From NCBI RefSeq assembly GCF_020536995.1, contig NW_026273350.1:1-64000 (forward strand): a DNA stretch of 64,000 nucleotides. The letters run 5' to 3'. Both the position numbers and the translations under genes were made by a program. The notes below the pieces were generated by a model. It searched no databases and was not told the DNA's origin. It worked only from the letters and a program-made list of their open reading frames with translations. The stretch is from Dreissena polymorpha (lineage: Eukaryota > Mollusca > Bivalvia > Myida > Dreissenidae). Within the stretch, counting starts at the first letter, position 1. Every line of letters starts with the position of its first letter. Below, in pieces: positions 1 to 11,943 of the stretch.

Positions 1-583
1 AAAACAGATTATCGTTGAATTAATTGCGCACAGCTGTAAATGTTTTGTTCGATTCTGAATTGAGCATTATTAATTTGTATTCCGAACTTCGGATTACGCT
101 TCCAAATTTTAATGCTAATGCGACAATAAAAATTCTAGCGTCAAATAAAAGTGCTTTATCCTTTGTCTCCAAAAAAAGCGTGCGAAAATTATACAGACAT
201 GTAGAACGTGGCATGGAAAGTATGGGTGTATTTTGTGTTGTTAAAAATGGGAACATCACGTCAGGTGAATTACTCGTGTTCATTGAAAAAAACGCCCCAG
301 TTGGACGTTATTTCATTCACATCTTTAAATAGTAATGAATGCCAAAATGTATTTGATACTTACGAAAATTTGCGAATGTTTGTGTTTCGTGTTATTCTTG
401 AGCACATTTATAGTAAATATATATACCAGAATTTGCTTTTAAAACTGGAATATACGGGATTATCAGGTAATTGGCAAGTTAAATTTTGGTACAAGTAAGC
501 AATATATTGCGATATATTGAAATACGGGTTTTTGAACTGACAATATATTGCAATACGGTTTTTTGGCGTATTGTTGCAGCACT
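1..583 (-). mobile_element. hAT-like non-autonomous element (family D), cut by window start
   Basis: This stretch is the reverse complement of most of the element at 54611-55456, seen by matching the opening bases with 55135-55193 and the end 'GTTGCAGCACTA' with the start of that copy. Its outer end reads inward TAGTGCTGCAACAATA, a terminal sequence resembling known hAT superfamily ends (TAGGGCTGCAAC type). The other end lies outside the window. Two short ORFs here have no recognisable domain and are judged spurious. It is a non-coding, MITE-like derivative. Confidence 0.7.
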
Positions 584-847
584 AGTGCATGTTATAAAGA
601 TATCACTAAAACATTGTTAATATTTAATAAACAACCTTTTTAAAGCCATGCTTCATAAAGAAATCATATTTTAATGTCCTTATCTACTCGAAAATATGTC
701 AAAGCTATCTAGATCTTTTTTGTTAGAACGCAGTTGCCGATTTTGCGACTCAGTTTGAAGTAGGTGTTGTGTAACCAGTTGGATTTGCTAATTGTAAGTT
801 ACAAAGTTATTGCAAACATCAAAAACAAGGGAACAAAATTGTCACAA

Positions 848-1365
848 AACCAGGTTTTCATTGTGAAAAAAAATCTGATAAAGGGAGAAAACTCAAACTG
901 AACTTTTGAAATGAACAAACACAAAATTAACCCCCTTTGTAAGTTTGTTTTTTAAAAAAATATATTTTTAGTCGTGGCGACTTTGACATTGGAGATATTG
1001 ACGTGATTCTTTCGTGCGACACACCGTCCCATAATGGTGAACAAAAGTGCCAAATGATTTTAAAATCTCACAATGAATGACATAGTTATGGCCAGGACAA
1101 GCTCATTTATGGCCATTTTTGACCTTTGAACTCAAAGTGTGACCTTGACCTTGGAGATATCGACGTAATTATTTCGCGCGACACACCGTCCAATGATGGT
1201 GAACAAATGTGCCAAATGATTTTAAAATCTGACAATGAACGACATAGTTATGGCCCGGACAAGCTTGTTCCGCCCGCCTGCCAGCCCGCCAGCCAGCCCG
1301 CCAGCAGCCAGCCCGCCCGCATTCGCCAATCTAATACCAGTTTTTTTCCTTCGGAAAACCTGGTT
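848..1365 (+). repeat. Dispersed repeat family E, two 162-bp internal units
   Basis: The ends carry a perfect 12-bp inverted repeat, AACCAGGTTTTC at 848-859 and its complement at 1354-1365. Inside are two tandem units of 162 bp (the GGAGAT motif at 991 and 1153), then a CCCGCCAGCC-type GC-rich tract at about 1270-1320. A second copy with three units lies at 42042-42709. The unit is 54 codons long, but stops interrupt it, so I do not read it as a gene. The GTGACCTTGACCTT motif is, as I recall, common in bivalve repeats. The inverted ends suggest a non-autonomous DNA element; class not settled. Confidence 0.75.
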
Positions 1366-1454
1366 AACAATAAGCAATTTTTTTCATGATGTTGTAAGGG
1401 GTCTGCTCTTACAATTTTGAAAAAAAAGATTTGTTTGCATTCATTTTACAGTTT

Positions 1455-1523
1455 GCCAGTCGTCAGGACCGACATTCTTGTTAAACCTGCCGGTCCAGTG
1501 GAAATCTGCCGGTCAGGACCGGC
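1455..1523. repeat. GC-rich inverted-repeat arm and perfect 16-bp palindrome
   Basis: GTCAGGACC at 1462-1470 and TGCCGGTCCA near 1488 recur in inverse orientation around 2655-2735, giving imperfect inverted arms about 1.2 kb apart. The arm also holds a perfect palindrome, GCCGGTCAGGACCGGC, at 1508-1523. It is probably part of another decayed element; its relation to the overlapping 1702-3760 element is unclear. Confidence 0.4.
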
Positions 1524-1701
1524 GGACAGGCAATTTTGCAAAGCCTGGTATGCATTAACGGATTCATTTCAGCAATGCGTCCGAGTGGACGCACATATTT
1601 CAAAACTATGCGTCTATTTCGATATTTGTGCGTCATAGAGGCGGGATGCGCATGTAGATTATTCCCTGGATTTGATACAATAACTGTCCATATGAATGGG
1701 G

Positions 1702-2932
1702 TAGGGTAACTTGCCCTTGAGTCGATTTCGCCCTTGAGTCTGACATTTTTATCTATGTAATTTTCACCGTTAAAGAAAACTAATTAAACTAATTAACCAA
1801 AAATTAGTTAAAACAAAGAGCAATTTCTAAATTGAAATACTATTGTATCTGGTATGCAAATTGCTGTTTAAAAAACAAAAGTTTTCAGATACTGATCAGC
1901 GCTTTTTTTCTTCTTTAGTACTGCAGGCCCCTTCACACAAGAGAAAGGCCCCTTCATCATACTTAATTACTTTAAAATTGTGCAAAATCCCAAAATTTTA
2001 AGTTGACCTTGGAGAAAATGTTCCCCTTTCTTATTTTGTGGATATTTCCCCCATAAATTGAATGCCCGGCCTTTTCCCCACATTAAGAAAATAAGCATTG
2101 CTGATGTTAAAAGACTGTGACAGTGACTGAAGTCCAAAAGAATGTCAATAAACTATTTGTACAAATACAATCACAACTATATTTTGTAAGGAATCAATGA
2201 AGTACATAAAACAACAGAACGTATGTGGGAGATCAAAAACATAATTAAACATACTTAGTTTTAAAAGCACAAAGCAATTACTGGCATTACGAAAATGTCA
2301 TTGACAACTAATCCCCGGTCGCAAATTATATGCCAACTCAGAATTTTACTACAAATGTCAATAAACTGGCCACAAAGATGTACAAATCAATGAAAAAGCA
2401 CTGTAACGCGTAAAACTGAAGGAGAACAAACTGTGTATGCCCGAAAATAACAATCTGAGTTGCAGGACGTGTGTCATGAAACCGTAAAATATTGACATAT
2501 TTTACTCGGAAGTGTTTGGTGCGCATGGGCAGAAACATTTCATGCATGTTAACAAAAATATGATGTGATTTTTACCGCTCATATTTCTTGTAAGCTCTCT
2601 TTGATTTTCAGTTTGTCATTCTATGAAATAATAAATTTCTTCTCAGTAATTATCGACCGAACATTGGACCGGCAACATAGCATTTTCAATCCGACCTGTC
2701 TTAAAAATGTCGGTCAGGTCCGACGGTCCTGACTTTTGGGAATGTCTGATGTTTTATCTTGTATATCTGTACATTTTCTTGTTACCCACCCCCCCAGTGC
2801 TACAAATGGTTGCGTTGTTCAGTGATTTTTTTGCTCAAATTTACAGCCGAATTTCGGCTGCTTCCCAATCGCAAAAATACACGTTTTTCCCAAAATTCTG
2901 ACCAAAATTTCCCAAAAAAAAGCCCAAATTCC

Positions 2933-2995
<63 letters not shown>

Positions 2996-3760
2996 AGAAG
3001 TCTCATATACTTAATTATGATTTCTTAAATCTAGGTCTCAACTTTATTTTTTAAACATCTTACAAAATATATAACTTGAATTTAGTCATTTTTGTCCATA
3101 ATTCATTCCCAAACTTGCCACTTTTATTGATAAAAAAACAACAATTTGACCAGACTACTTTTCTAGAAACTCCCTGAACATGCACTTAAAAACAATATCA
3201 CTTCTGTTACTTATAATCCTATTTATAAGGCTTCATTTTTTCCCAATTTCATGGTTTATCGCGCTATTTTTCCCATTTCACGGTTTATCGCGCTAATTTT
3301 CCCAATTCAAAAGGCACAGGCTGTAACAAATTAAAGCAAAAAAAATCACTGTTGTTGTAAAAGTCTGATAGACACTTCAAGTGACCATGTCAATTTTCCT
3401 CTTTTTATAACATATTTTCCTCAACATGCTGACAAAATATACACTTAAAAAATCAACACAGGACTGTTACTGTGCAATTTACACTTTAATAATAATAGGG
3501 AAAGGATATCAAATAAATGCTTAATACAAATCTGTGTCCGTGTTAAGGGCGAATGTGTCCGACTCATGGGCGAATTCAATGGGTATTGTTATTCAACTAT
3601 TTTTCAATGAGAATAAGCTGGGAATCAAATAATTATTTGTAAAATAGACTCCCATGATATTATAGTTAAAGCCTGCAGAAGCCGAGTCCCGGCTTTGATC
3701 ACAAATTTGTATTATAGACTTATACCGTTAACCTGTCCGACTCAAAGGCGAGTTACCCTA
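1702..3760. mobile_element. Candidate 2.06-kb non-autonomous DNA element
   Basis: The left end (1702-1723) and the right end (3739-3760, read in reverse) are inverted repeats matching at 20 of 22 positions and starting TAGGGTAACT. The sub-terminal motif CGCCCTTGAGTC recurs at 1729-1740 and, inverted with one change, at 3561-3572. Such sub-terminal repeats are typical transposase-binding sites in DNA transposons. No coding region was found inside. No convincing target-site duplication is visible, so the superfamily is open. Confidence 0.5.
2934..2991. repeat. A30/T28 homopolymer palindrome
   Basis: A run of 30 A is followed at once by a run of 28 T, forming a near-perfect A:T hairpin. It lies in an AT-rich stretch with repeated 'CCCAAA' and 'TTTCCCAA' motifs at 2880-2940 and 3240-3310. 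Assemblers often err at such tracts, so exact lengths are uncertain. Confidence 0.85.
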
Positions 3761-5327
3761 TTCCAACTAAACATGTGTATATCGCCTGAGGCCATAATGG
3801 ATGTATGTGCTCTTAGGCAAGAATCTATTATGATAATGCATGAAACATTTTCTGAAAATCAAAATATACTTAAGTATTTGTTGAAGTTTTGTTTTACCAC
3901 TACAGAAGTGCAGTTGACAGCTACTTAGAAATTATGTGGACATTTAGATGAAGAGGACTAATTAAGTCATGGAAATGGATCCAGTTGGATTATTTCAGTT
4001 GCAGTAATATTTCGAATTGAAATTTTACCTGTCTTTTTTCCCTTCTTTTGGTTGTTTTTGTATTTATTTTCAATGGTAGTATTATACTTAAACAAATTAG
4101 ACAAAGTGCATGCGTGTGACATCGTGTCGATGTTTTCAACGTAAACAAAACCATCGACATTACAATGTATTCCTTTCGATTCTTAGTCACAATATTTAAA
4201 AAAAAGGGGGGCAACTCTATCATCTTTTTTTGACAAAATGTACAGTTTACAATTCATTTGTTTGAAATATTGACATTGGAGAAATAAGACCATCGTAAAG
4301 AAATACTGAGTTCGTAAATATACTTTTAAGGAACAAGTATTTACCTGTTTGATGTCATTATACGTTTTATTTTCGTTAGTACAGTGTATGTTTATATTCG
4401 TTTACTGACAGCGTTGTTAACGCCGCCATCATGGGTAACATACAACTAAAATAGTGTGTATCTCTCCTCAGTGAGTAATTTCTAAAGAGCACCTATTCTT
4501 CCTTTGCATAAAAGCCATTTTGCTATCATTGACATGTCTTGTATGGCTATTTCTAATATCCAAATATGTATTAAGTAGTTTGGTGAAATCAAATTTGTAT
4601 AGCATTCTAATTTAAAATATGATTTTTAGTGTGTGTTTTCTGTTGTATGGGGCTTTTGTCGAAATATGCTTGTCAAAATAAGGCTGCCAAATCTGCTGTT
4701 TTGCCGCTGCACTGTATGGCATGCTTTTTAATTGAAATTATTGAAGACGACATACGAAAATTATACCAGGTATCGAATAAAGGATAGGCCAGGTAAAATG
4801 CTTTGAGAGTTTGCAGTATAATAACGGGAACATATCGGAATCGGAATTACCGGTAGTGTAATTTAAAAAAACAACAGAAATTCGTCTGCAGCAGGATAAA
4901 AACATGATTTGTAATGATTTTTCGACCATTGGAGTGCTAGACTAGATGAGAGATGTGAATATTCTGATCAAAATTGGTGTGATGGGTAGGTAGTGAGCTA
5001 TACAAACAAAGGTCCCTGAGGTAGGGTAGGAATGTGATAGATGGTAACATAGGGATCCGGCACACAAAAATCGTATATGATATATAATATATAGACTATG
5101 GATGGTAAGGGGACTCTGTATTGAACAAAATAAGTATAACATGTCCAAATAACCTTAATAGCAAATACGATTATCTTCATAGATTGAAATTCCAGACGGA
5201 GAACAAATTGCAGAAGTACCCAAATGACACGCATAAACCCCATTCATGTCATTCTCTTTTTGTTGTAGGACTGACCCTTCATCTATTTAGCCATTCTTTT
5301 TTAATAAAACGGAGAAAAAAATACAAA
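3761..5327. other. Featureless AT-rich interval
   Basis: No ORF with recognisable content, no tandem repeat and no paired inverted repeat was seen. Short ORFs on both strands are the length expected by chance in AT-rich DNA. Confidence 0.5.
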
Positions 5328-5484
5328 ACACACTTGTTCCGGATGAATAACAACAATGAAACACACTTGTACCGCATGAATAACAACAATGAAACACACT
5401 TGTACCGCATGAATAACAACAATGAAACACACTTGTACCGCATGAATAACAACAATGAAACACACTTGTACCGCATGAATAACA
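5328..5484 (+). repeat. 33-bp minisatellite, about 4.7 units
   Basis: Units start at 5328, 5361, 5394, 5427 and 5460 and are nearly identical apart from the first. Because 33 is a multiple of three, a forward frame reads an 11-residue repeat (HLYRMNNNNET) and makes a spurious long ORF. It lies about 240 bp upstream of the LINE-A ORF1 start and could be part of its 5' untranslated region, though nothing proves this. Confidence 0.85.
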
Positions 5485-5722
5485 TGATAAGATGGCTGCG
5501 TGTTTCTATGCTCGTCAAAAATTGGACAATTTATATTAATTTAAGTGCGAAAATAACAATGGGGATTAGCATTGACCAGTGGAGGGTCAAAATAGGATGT
5601 TTTTCACAATCGAAGAAGTCTGTTTTTAAGCATGACGTGTTGTGTGTGCACGTTGGGAGTAATTTTAAACTCGCCTTTCGGTTAACCACGTGCTTTATGG
5701 CGTTGCTGCCTTATTTGCGGAG

Positions 5723-6946
5723 ATGTCGAGAGCAAACCCGGGACCTCCAAAATCTGACAGTTCACGTAAAACACATCATCGCAAAACGGGGTTTTCGATC
5801 GCGGAGAGGCCAACATGAGAATCCAACAACGACCCCTCAGCCCACCAGGCCGGGGACGGGCGCCGCCCAATGGAACCAGGGTGTCGTGACACGCCAGATG
5901 TCGATATCTACATATACCACGCCGCAAAACCAACATAGACAGCCAACCAGCATGCTTCTCCTGTCCATGGTCATCATCAGACCCAGAATTTGGACCCCCA
6001 AGGTCAACGTGACCCTCCAGCTCGAGCGGCATGGGCACATGATCATGTTACATCTAATGCAGCTACTACCACATTTGATCACAATCAGAGTACGGAAGGT
6101 ATGTTTGACTTTTTAAGAATTATGAAGCACGACTTGACTCAACAAAATATTACAGTTTCGACGGAAATCGGCAATATTAACTCGAAACTAGACTCAGTTT
6201 TATCAACTGTGAATGAGTTGAAGTCTGACAATGAAAAACTAAAACAAGACAATATGTCTCTTCATCATGAATATCTCAAATGAAAAGCAAACTAGACCAG
6301 TATGAAAGTCAGTCGCGTAGAAACAATTTGAGATTTAATGGTATCAGTGGCAATATTAACGAGCAATGGAGTGTAACTGAAGAAAAACTTCGAAATTTTT
6401 AAAAACAACATTGAACTTTGGAGACGAAGCGGACCAAATTGATATTGACCGTGCTCACCGGATTAAATCGAATGACAGCAATGCATGTACAATTATAGCC
6501 CGTTTGTGCGCTTCAAAGACTGTCAATTAATTATGATTAAAGCCTCGAGTGTACTAAAATCGGGCACAAACCCTAAGAACTCTGTACAACAAGACTACAC
6601 AGACCGTGTAAAACGACACAGAAGAATACTCGGGGAACGCATGGTACGTGAACGCAACAATGGGCATTACGCATCTATTCGATACGACAAGTTGTTTGTA
6701 AATGACACTATCTATAGATACGATGATAACACAGACCAAATTGTTTACGTTGGGAAGCGCTCTAGACCTCGTGCATTCCATCATCAAGGGGGTGAGAAAA
6801 ACCGCACCGATGATGAGCAGCGATTGGTCGGATCTCAACGCGTGAACAGTGAACACGATGACGACCGGTCACATGGTAACGCTCAGTCAATCAATGGAGC
6901 TACGCCAAATCACGAAGCGAACAGGCATGACTCTCTCTCCGAATAG
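5723..6946 (+). pseudogene. LINE-A ORF1 (nucleic-acid-binding protein), broken
   Basis: The ATG at 5723 opens a basic, Pro-rich N-terminus (MSRANPGPPKSDSSRKTHH), and the frame runs to 6283 apart from two stop codons. A heptad-like coiled coil follows at about 6180-6280 (NSKLDSVLSTVNELKSDNEK). Then come motifs of the L1-type ORF1 RNA-binding domain: SRRNNLRFNGI at about 6310-6345 and DIDRAHR at about 6440-6460. The C-terminal part (6485-6946) contains YTDRVKRHRRILGERM. At least two or three frameshifts, near 6283, 6400 and 6520, separate the pieces. The family binds the LINE RNA and helps it enter the ribonucleoprotein. It is non-functional as it stands. Confidence 0.75.
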
Positions 6947-6961
6947 GGACTAGGTCAAGGT

Positions 6962-9900
6962 CCTAATACGAACATTGTTTATAAACATGCTAGCGTTAAG
7001 GTTATTTCATGGAACATATGTGGATTAAACAAATATTTTGAAAATGCCGAGGTCACTAAGTTTTTAAGTTCATTTGATATAATACATATTTGTGAAACTT
7101 GGGCTATATATGTTGGGGATTTTAATGACTTTATAAAATCGTATGTTCATTACGACTCTGTGAGAAAGATGAAAAATAATGCTATTAGAAATAGTGGGGG
7201 GAATTAGTGTCTATATAAGTAGTAAACTACATAAGCAAGTACCTATTCGACGAATTTATGAACAATTTGAAAACTGTGTTATTTTGTACTGTGAATACTC
7301 TACCTTGTATGATTGTGAGGACATTATAATGTACTTTACGTATGTATCTCCTGAAGGATCATGCTACTATAATGATCAAGATGAGAAGAATGGCATATCT
7401 CAAATGTATGATAATTTAGAAACTATAACTTATGATTATCCACAAGCATTGTTGTACATTGCAGGTGATTTGAATTCCAGATGTAAAGATTTTTTGGATT
7501 ATGTTCCGTTCGATGATCTCTTTTACATTTTTGGTAATATAGACTATGATGGAAGCACATTTGATATCCCACGCAACAATAAGGATAATATACGTGGTAA
7601 TAATTATGGTAAATCCCTGGTAAATCTATGTTACATATTTGACATACACATTCTCAATGGCCGCTTCCCTGGTGATAGATGTGGTGAATTTACATGTTTT
7701 TCAAATGATGGCGCAAGTGTCATTGACTATATGATTGCTTCATCGTTACTTTTTCAATACATTAAAGACTTCAAAGTTATAAACAGGGACGATTCGGATC
7801 ATTTTCCGATTTCTTGTGTATTTGAGCTTCCAAATACTACAGGTCAAATACTATTGTAAATAATATTAATGATTATCCACTTAACACATGTAAGAAATTT
7901 CGATGGCGTAATTCGTTATGTGACGAGTTTGTACTAACGTTAAGGGAATTATTACAGAATCGGTATAACACTTTGCTTGATACCATAGATTCTAATGTTA
8001 ATTCTGCGGTAGATCTGATTACAGCTATATATCAGGATGCCGGTAAATGTATGCTGGTTAATTTTTGGTATTTTTCATCACAACCACCTTGGTGGGATGA
8101 CGAGTGCGACTATTTAAAGTCGGTAAAATATATCGCTCTTCGTAAATTTCGTAGCTCCAATTTAGAGTCAGATCTCAGATTGTTTAAAGATAAACGAAAT
8201 AATTTTAAGAATCACTGTAGGTCAAAAGTATACGAATATCAAAGGTTAAACCGCCAAAAACTAGTTAATTGTAGTAATAATCATACAATGTTTTGGAAAC
8301 TTTTAAAGAAAAGTAAACCAGCCAAACCAATTGACTCTAGTATCTCAAAAATAGAATGGTTACAATATTTCAGTGGCCTTTTATTCGATGAACTCTATTG
8401 TTATTGATTCCACTGTTGGAAATGACCATGCTTATTCTGATGATACGGCGAATTCACTTAATGATCCTTTCACTTTGCAAGAAATTGAATGGTCAATATC
8501 CAAATTAATAAATGGTAAAAGTTGTGGTCTGGACGGAATTCCATCTGAATTTTACAAGTGTTCAAAAACGGATATTTCTCCAATAATGTTGTTGTTGTTT
8601 AATAAAATATTAGACACTGGTAACTTTCCCGAGTCGTGGGGTCAAAGTATCATTTCACCGATTCATAAGTCAGGTCCAAGTAATAACCTTGGTAACTATC
8701 GTGGTATATCTATTACGAATATTCTATATAAAATATTCTCTGGAATAATTAATAAGAGATTGTATGACTGGGCAGAAGAAAATAATAAGATAGATGAATC
8801 TCAAGCAGGTTTCCGTATAGGATATTCGGCAGTTGATAATGTCTTTTGTTTACAGGCGATGGTCCAAAAATATCTTTCAAAACGGGGTGGTCGATTCTAT
8901 TGTTTGTATGTTGACTTCCGTAAAGCCTTTGATAAAGTTAACCATGTCAAACTATTTTCATCGTTAGAGAAGAAAGGAGTTTTTGGAAAGTTCCTTAGAG
9001 TTCTTAAATCTATGTATTCATGCTTGACTTCTCGTGTAAAAGTCTCAAAAGATGTTACAGATGCGTTTCCCTGTAATATTGGAACCAGGCAGGGAAACAA
9101 ATCGAGTTCGACTATTTTTGCGCTATTTATAGATGAGTTATCGTCACTTTTAAGGATTAAATGTGAAACTGGTATTTTCATAACTAATGATATCCCAGAT
9201 ATTTTATGTCTAATGTTTGCAGACGATGTCGCCAACTGTGCCGAGACCGCCATTAAGTTACAACAACAAATTAACATTGTTGATCAGTTTTGTACTGATA
9301 TGGAAATTAATCTGGATAAGACCGAAATTACTGTATTTCGCAATGGTAGTCCCCTCCGGAGATATGAATCTTGGTTCTTCCGCGGACAACAACTTAACGT
9401 TACTCCTGTATACAAGTACATGGGGTTATTGTTGACTCCAAAGTTAAGCTGGAGCTCAGCCCATGATAAACTAGCTTCCCAAGCGCAAAAGGCACTATTT
9501 GCTAAACGAAATTATCAGAAACCATTTGGGTTTTTCCTGCAAGGGATTTATTTAAAATATTTGACACTATGGTAAAGCCAATATTATGTTACGGTTCCCA
9601 GATATGGGGTTACGAGTACAGCCCAGCTATTGAATTTGTCCATAATATGTTTTGTAAAAAAATATTACATGTTCGTAAAACTACCAATACTTGCATGGTT
9701 TTGGGGGAATGTGGAAGACTCCCATTATGTATTACTTATTTTACCAATTGTATCAGGTACTGGTGTAAAATATTGACTATGACATCTGATAGATACCCTA
9801 GGCAATGTTATATTATGCTTAAATCAATAGATGATGCTGGAAGAATTTGTTGGGCGACCAAAGTAAAATCTATACTTTTCACATACGGTTTTGGATATGT

Positions 9901-10408
9901 GTGGATATCACAAGAAATTGGTGATTGTGATATGTTTATCAATGTTTATAGAAATAGATTGATTGACTGTTTTACTCAAAACTGGCATGATACTGTGAGT
10001 AACTCAAGTCGTTGTCACCATTATAGTCATTTTAAAACCCTACTTAATATTGAGCGATATTTGATAATAGAAATGCCAGCCAAACACAAAATAGCCTATG
10101 TTAAATTTAGATGTTCAAACCATAAACTACAAGTTGAAACTGGCAGACATCTGAATATTACTTTCCAGAATCGCGTGTGTAATGTTTGTTCACAAATTAA
10201 TATTAATATGACATTTGTGGATTGTGAATATCATGCATTTTTCCATTGTACTAAATATACAAGTATTAGAAATCAGTTTCTGTTCAACTGGTATAACTCT
10301 GGTACTGACTTGTATAACTTCTATGACTTATTGTCAACGAATGATTTTGAAACTATAAGAAAATTAGCAGTGTATATTTTCTATCTTATGAATTCTATAA
10401 AAGACTAG
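6962..10408 (+). pseudogene. LINE-A ORF2 (endonuclease-reverse transcriptase), broken
   Basis: The N-terminal part is an APE-like endonuclease: VISWNICGL at about 7000, AGDLNSR at about 7463 and SDHFPI at about 7796. The reverse transcriptase follows, with GLDGIPSEFYK at about 8527, NYRGISI near 8695, the first catalytic Asp in YVDFRKAFD at about 8908 and the FADD box at 9216-9227. The C-terminal domain has a Cys-Cys-His-Cys motif, CNVC followed by HAFFHC, at about 10180-10252. Four frameshifts are visible: in a G-run near 7200 and near 7845, 8390 and 9560. The catalytic Asp residues are intact. The element would nick target DNA and prime reverse transcription there, but this copy cannot make the whole protein. 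Confidence 0.9.
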
Positions 10409-10990
10409 ATACATGTATCAACATTTACTTCAGTACAATAATAGTGTGACACAATTTTGCAGTCTCTGTATATTACATGATATGTATGTAAAAAATACGC
10501 AGTGTATGTTTTCTATCTTATGAATTCTAGAAAAGACTAGATACATGTATTAACATGTACATCTGTACAATATTGCAATGACACAGCGTGATAATTTCTG
10601 TATATTACATGGTATGTTTGTGGAAAATTTGCAATGTATGTTCTCTATCTTGTAAATTCTAGAAAATACTAGATATACATACGTGTATTAACTTTTGCAT
10701 CTGAACAATATTGCTGTGGCATAGCTTTGCAATTTCTTTATGTTACATGGTGTGTATGTAGAAACTCTGTGGTGTATTTTTCCTGTCTTACGAGTTCTGG
10801 AAAAGATTAGAGACTTATTGTCTGTATACTATCACTATGACGTAACTTTGTAATTTCTATATATTACAGGATATGTATGTAGAAAATCTGCAGTGTATGT
10901 TTTCGTTCCTATGAATTTTGGAAAAGGGACTAGATACATGTGCTAACATTTACATCTGAATAATACCACTAACACACAACTTCCTGTACA
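10403..10990 (+). repeat. LINE-A 3' untranslated tandem repeat, about 132 bp x 5
   Basis: The motif (G/T)ACTAGATACATGT or a variant recurs at 10403, 10535, 10667, 10805 and 10928. Spacings are 132, 132, 138 and 123 bp. Each unit also carries a copy of TATATTACATG and TCTATCTTATGAATTCT with changes. The repeat begins inside the last codons of ORF2, so the coding end itself seeded the array. Confidence 0.85.
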
Positions 10991-11058
10991 TTGCATGATA
11001 TGTATTTTGGGCCGGAGGCCTCTGTTTCTTTAATAAAATGTTGACTTGACTTGACTTG

Positions 11059-11943
11059 TCAGGCAACTAAAGTACAAAACACACATGAATGCGTCATCTT
11101 GAACATACACATATATGAAACCGAATTTTCTATCATACATGGTAAAATAATCAAGCGTTACAAAATCTTTAAATTTAATAATGTATTTCATGACTGTATC
11201 AATTCATAACTACATTTGAAAATAGCCGACGGATTTTATGCATAAATTAGGTGTAATTTTCCCGACAGTTCATACACCGATGAAATGCAGAAAAATGCTA
11301 TTCAATTCTTATAATTACAACACAAACTGATTTTAAAGCTGAAATTCTATCGTGGTAAGGGTCATAAAAGCCCTTTTTAATTTAGGTATGAATCTATTTT
11401 CAGTTTCGGTTTCATCTCCATTAAATGGGAATATCGCTGAAGTTCGCGCAAAAAAAAATAACGTCATTTCGCTATTGACCAATAAAAAACAACGTCATTA
11501 AGTTTCTCGCAAAACATTACGTCATTTTGGCAACTTGTTTATGACCAGAAAGTGGTGTCATGAATATTAATGTTTGAATTTGCATACGAAGTGGGTTCAT
11601 CGGAAAATGAAAAACAGGTCACGTGAACAAATTATCCAATCAGAATGCAGCATTCATATGAAAGTGACAGAAGTTGTAATTATTTTCAAATAACGTTGAA
11701 TTCGGATTATCGGTGTTCGCAATAACGGTGTTGAAGTGTACATATTTATTTTTCACGTAATTACATGTATTTTCATGAATGTGTTCAACAACAAATTGCT
11801 ACCAATAAATGACTTTAAGTGAACGTTAGTATATTCAAAACAAGTACGAAGTCTCCATGGTATAAGTTTCCCCATAATTCCGAATTTGAATTTAAATTAG
11901 TGCATAATCATCAATTTTGATATTACAAAAAGTGGTAGTGATA
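11059..11943. other. Non-coding interval with a cluster of promoter-like motifs
   Basis: ACGTCATT occurs three times in 66 bp (11461, 11492, 11519), as in CRE/ATF half sites. GACCAATAAA (about 11477), TATCCAATCAG (about 11633) and GTCACGTG (about 11618) resemble CCAAT boxes and an E-box. No transcription unit is recognisable next to it, so a regulatory role is only a suggestion. Otherwise nothing stands out. Confidence 0.25.

Larger units (their letters stand above)
5723..11058 (+). mobile_element. LINE-A: near full-length two-ORF non-LTR retrotransposon, inactive
   Basis: The order is ORF1, then ORF2 with an APE-type endonuclease and a reverse transcriptase, then a Cys-His motif, a repetitive 3' untranslated region, an AATAAA at 11032-11037 and a short tandem tail (TTGAC) at 11041-11058. 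This is the standard layout of an APE-endonuclease LINE. Few breaks are present relative to its length, so insertion was fairly recent. The clade cannot be fixed by eye; a Jockey/CR1-group assignment is a guess. The true 5' end may lie upstream of 5723. Confidence 0.9.

Noticed and set aside
1126-1389. Conserved ORF starting MNSKCDLDLGDID, also found at 42476-42745
   Set aside because: The similarity is due to the shared family E repeat. Upstream units in the same array contain stops, so there is no sign of coding selection.
2759-3028. ORFs with poly-Lys/poly-Phe runs on both strands
   Set aside because: They are artefacts of the A30/T28 tract.
5121-6116. A 331-codon forward ORF
   Set aside because: It runs through the 33-bp minisatellite and then out of frame through the start of LINE-A ORF1. 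No domain is visible and the real ORF1 frame is a different one.
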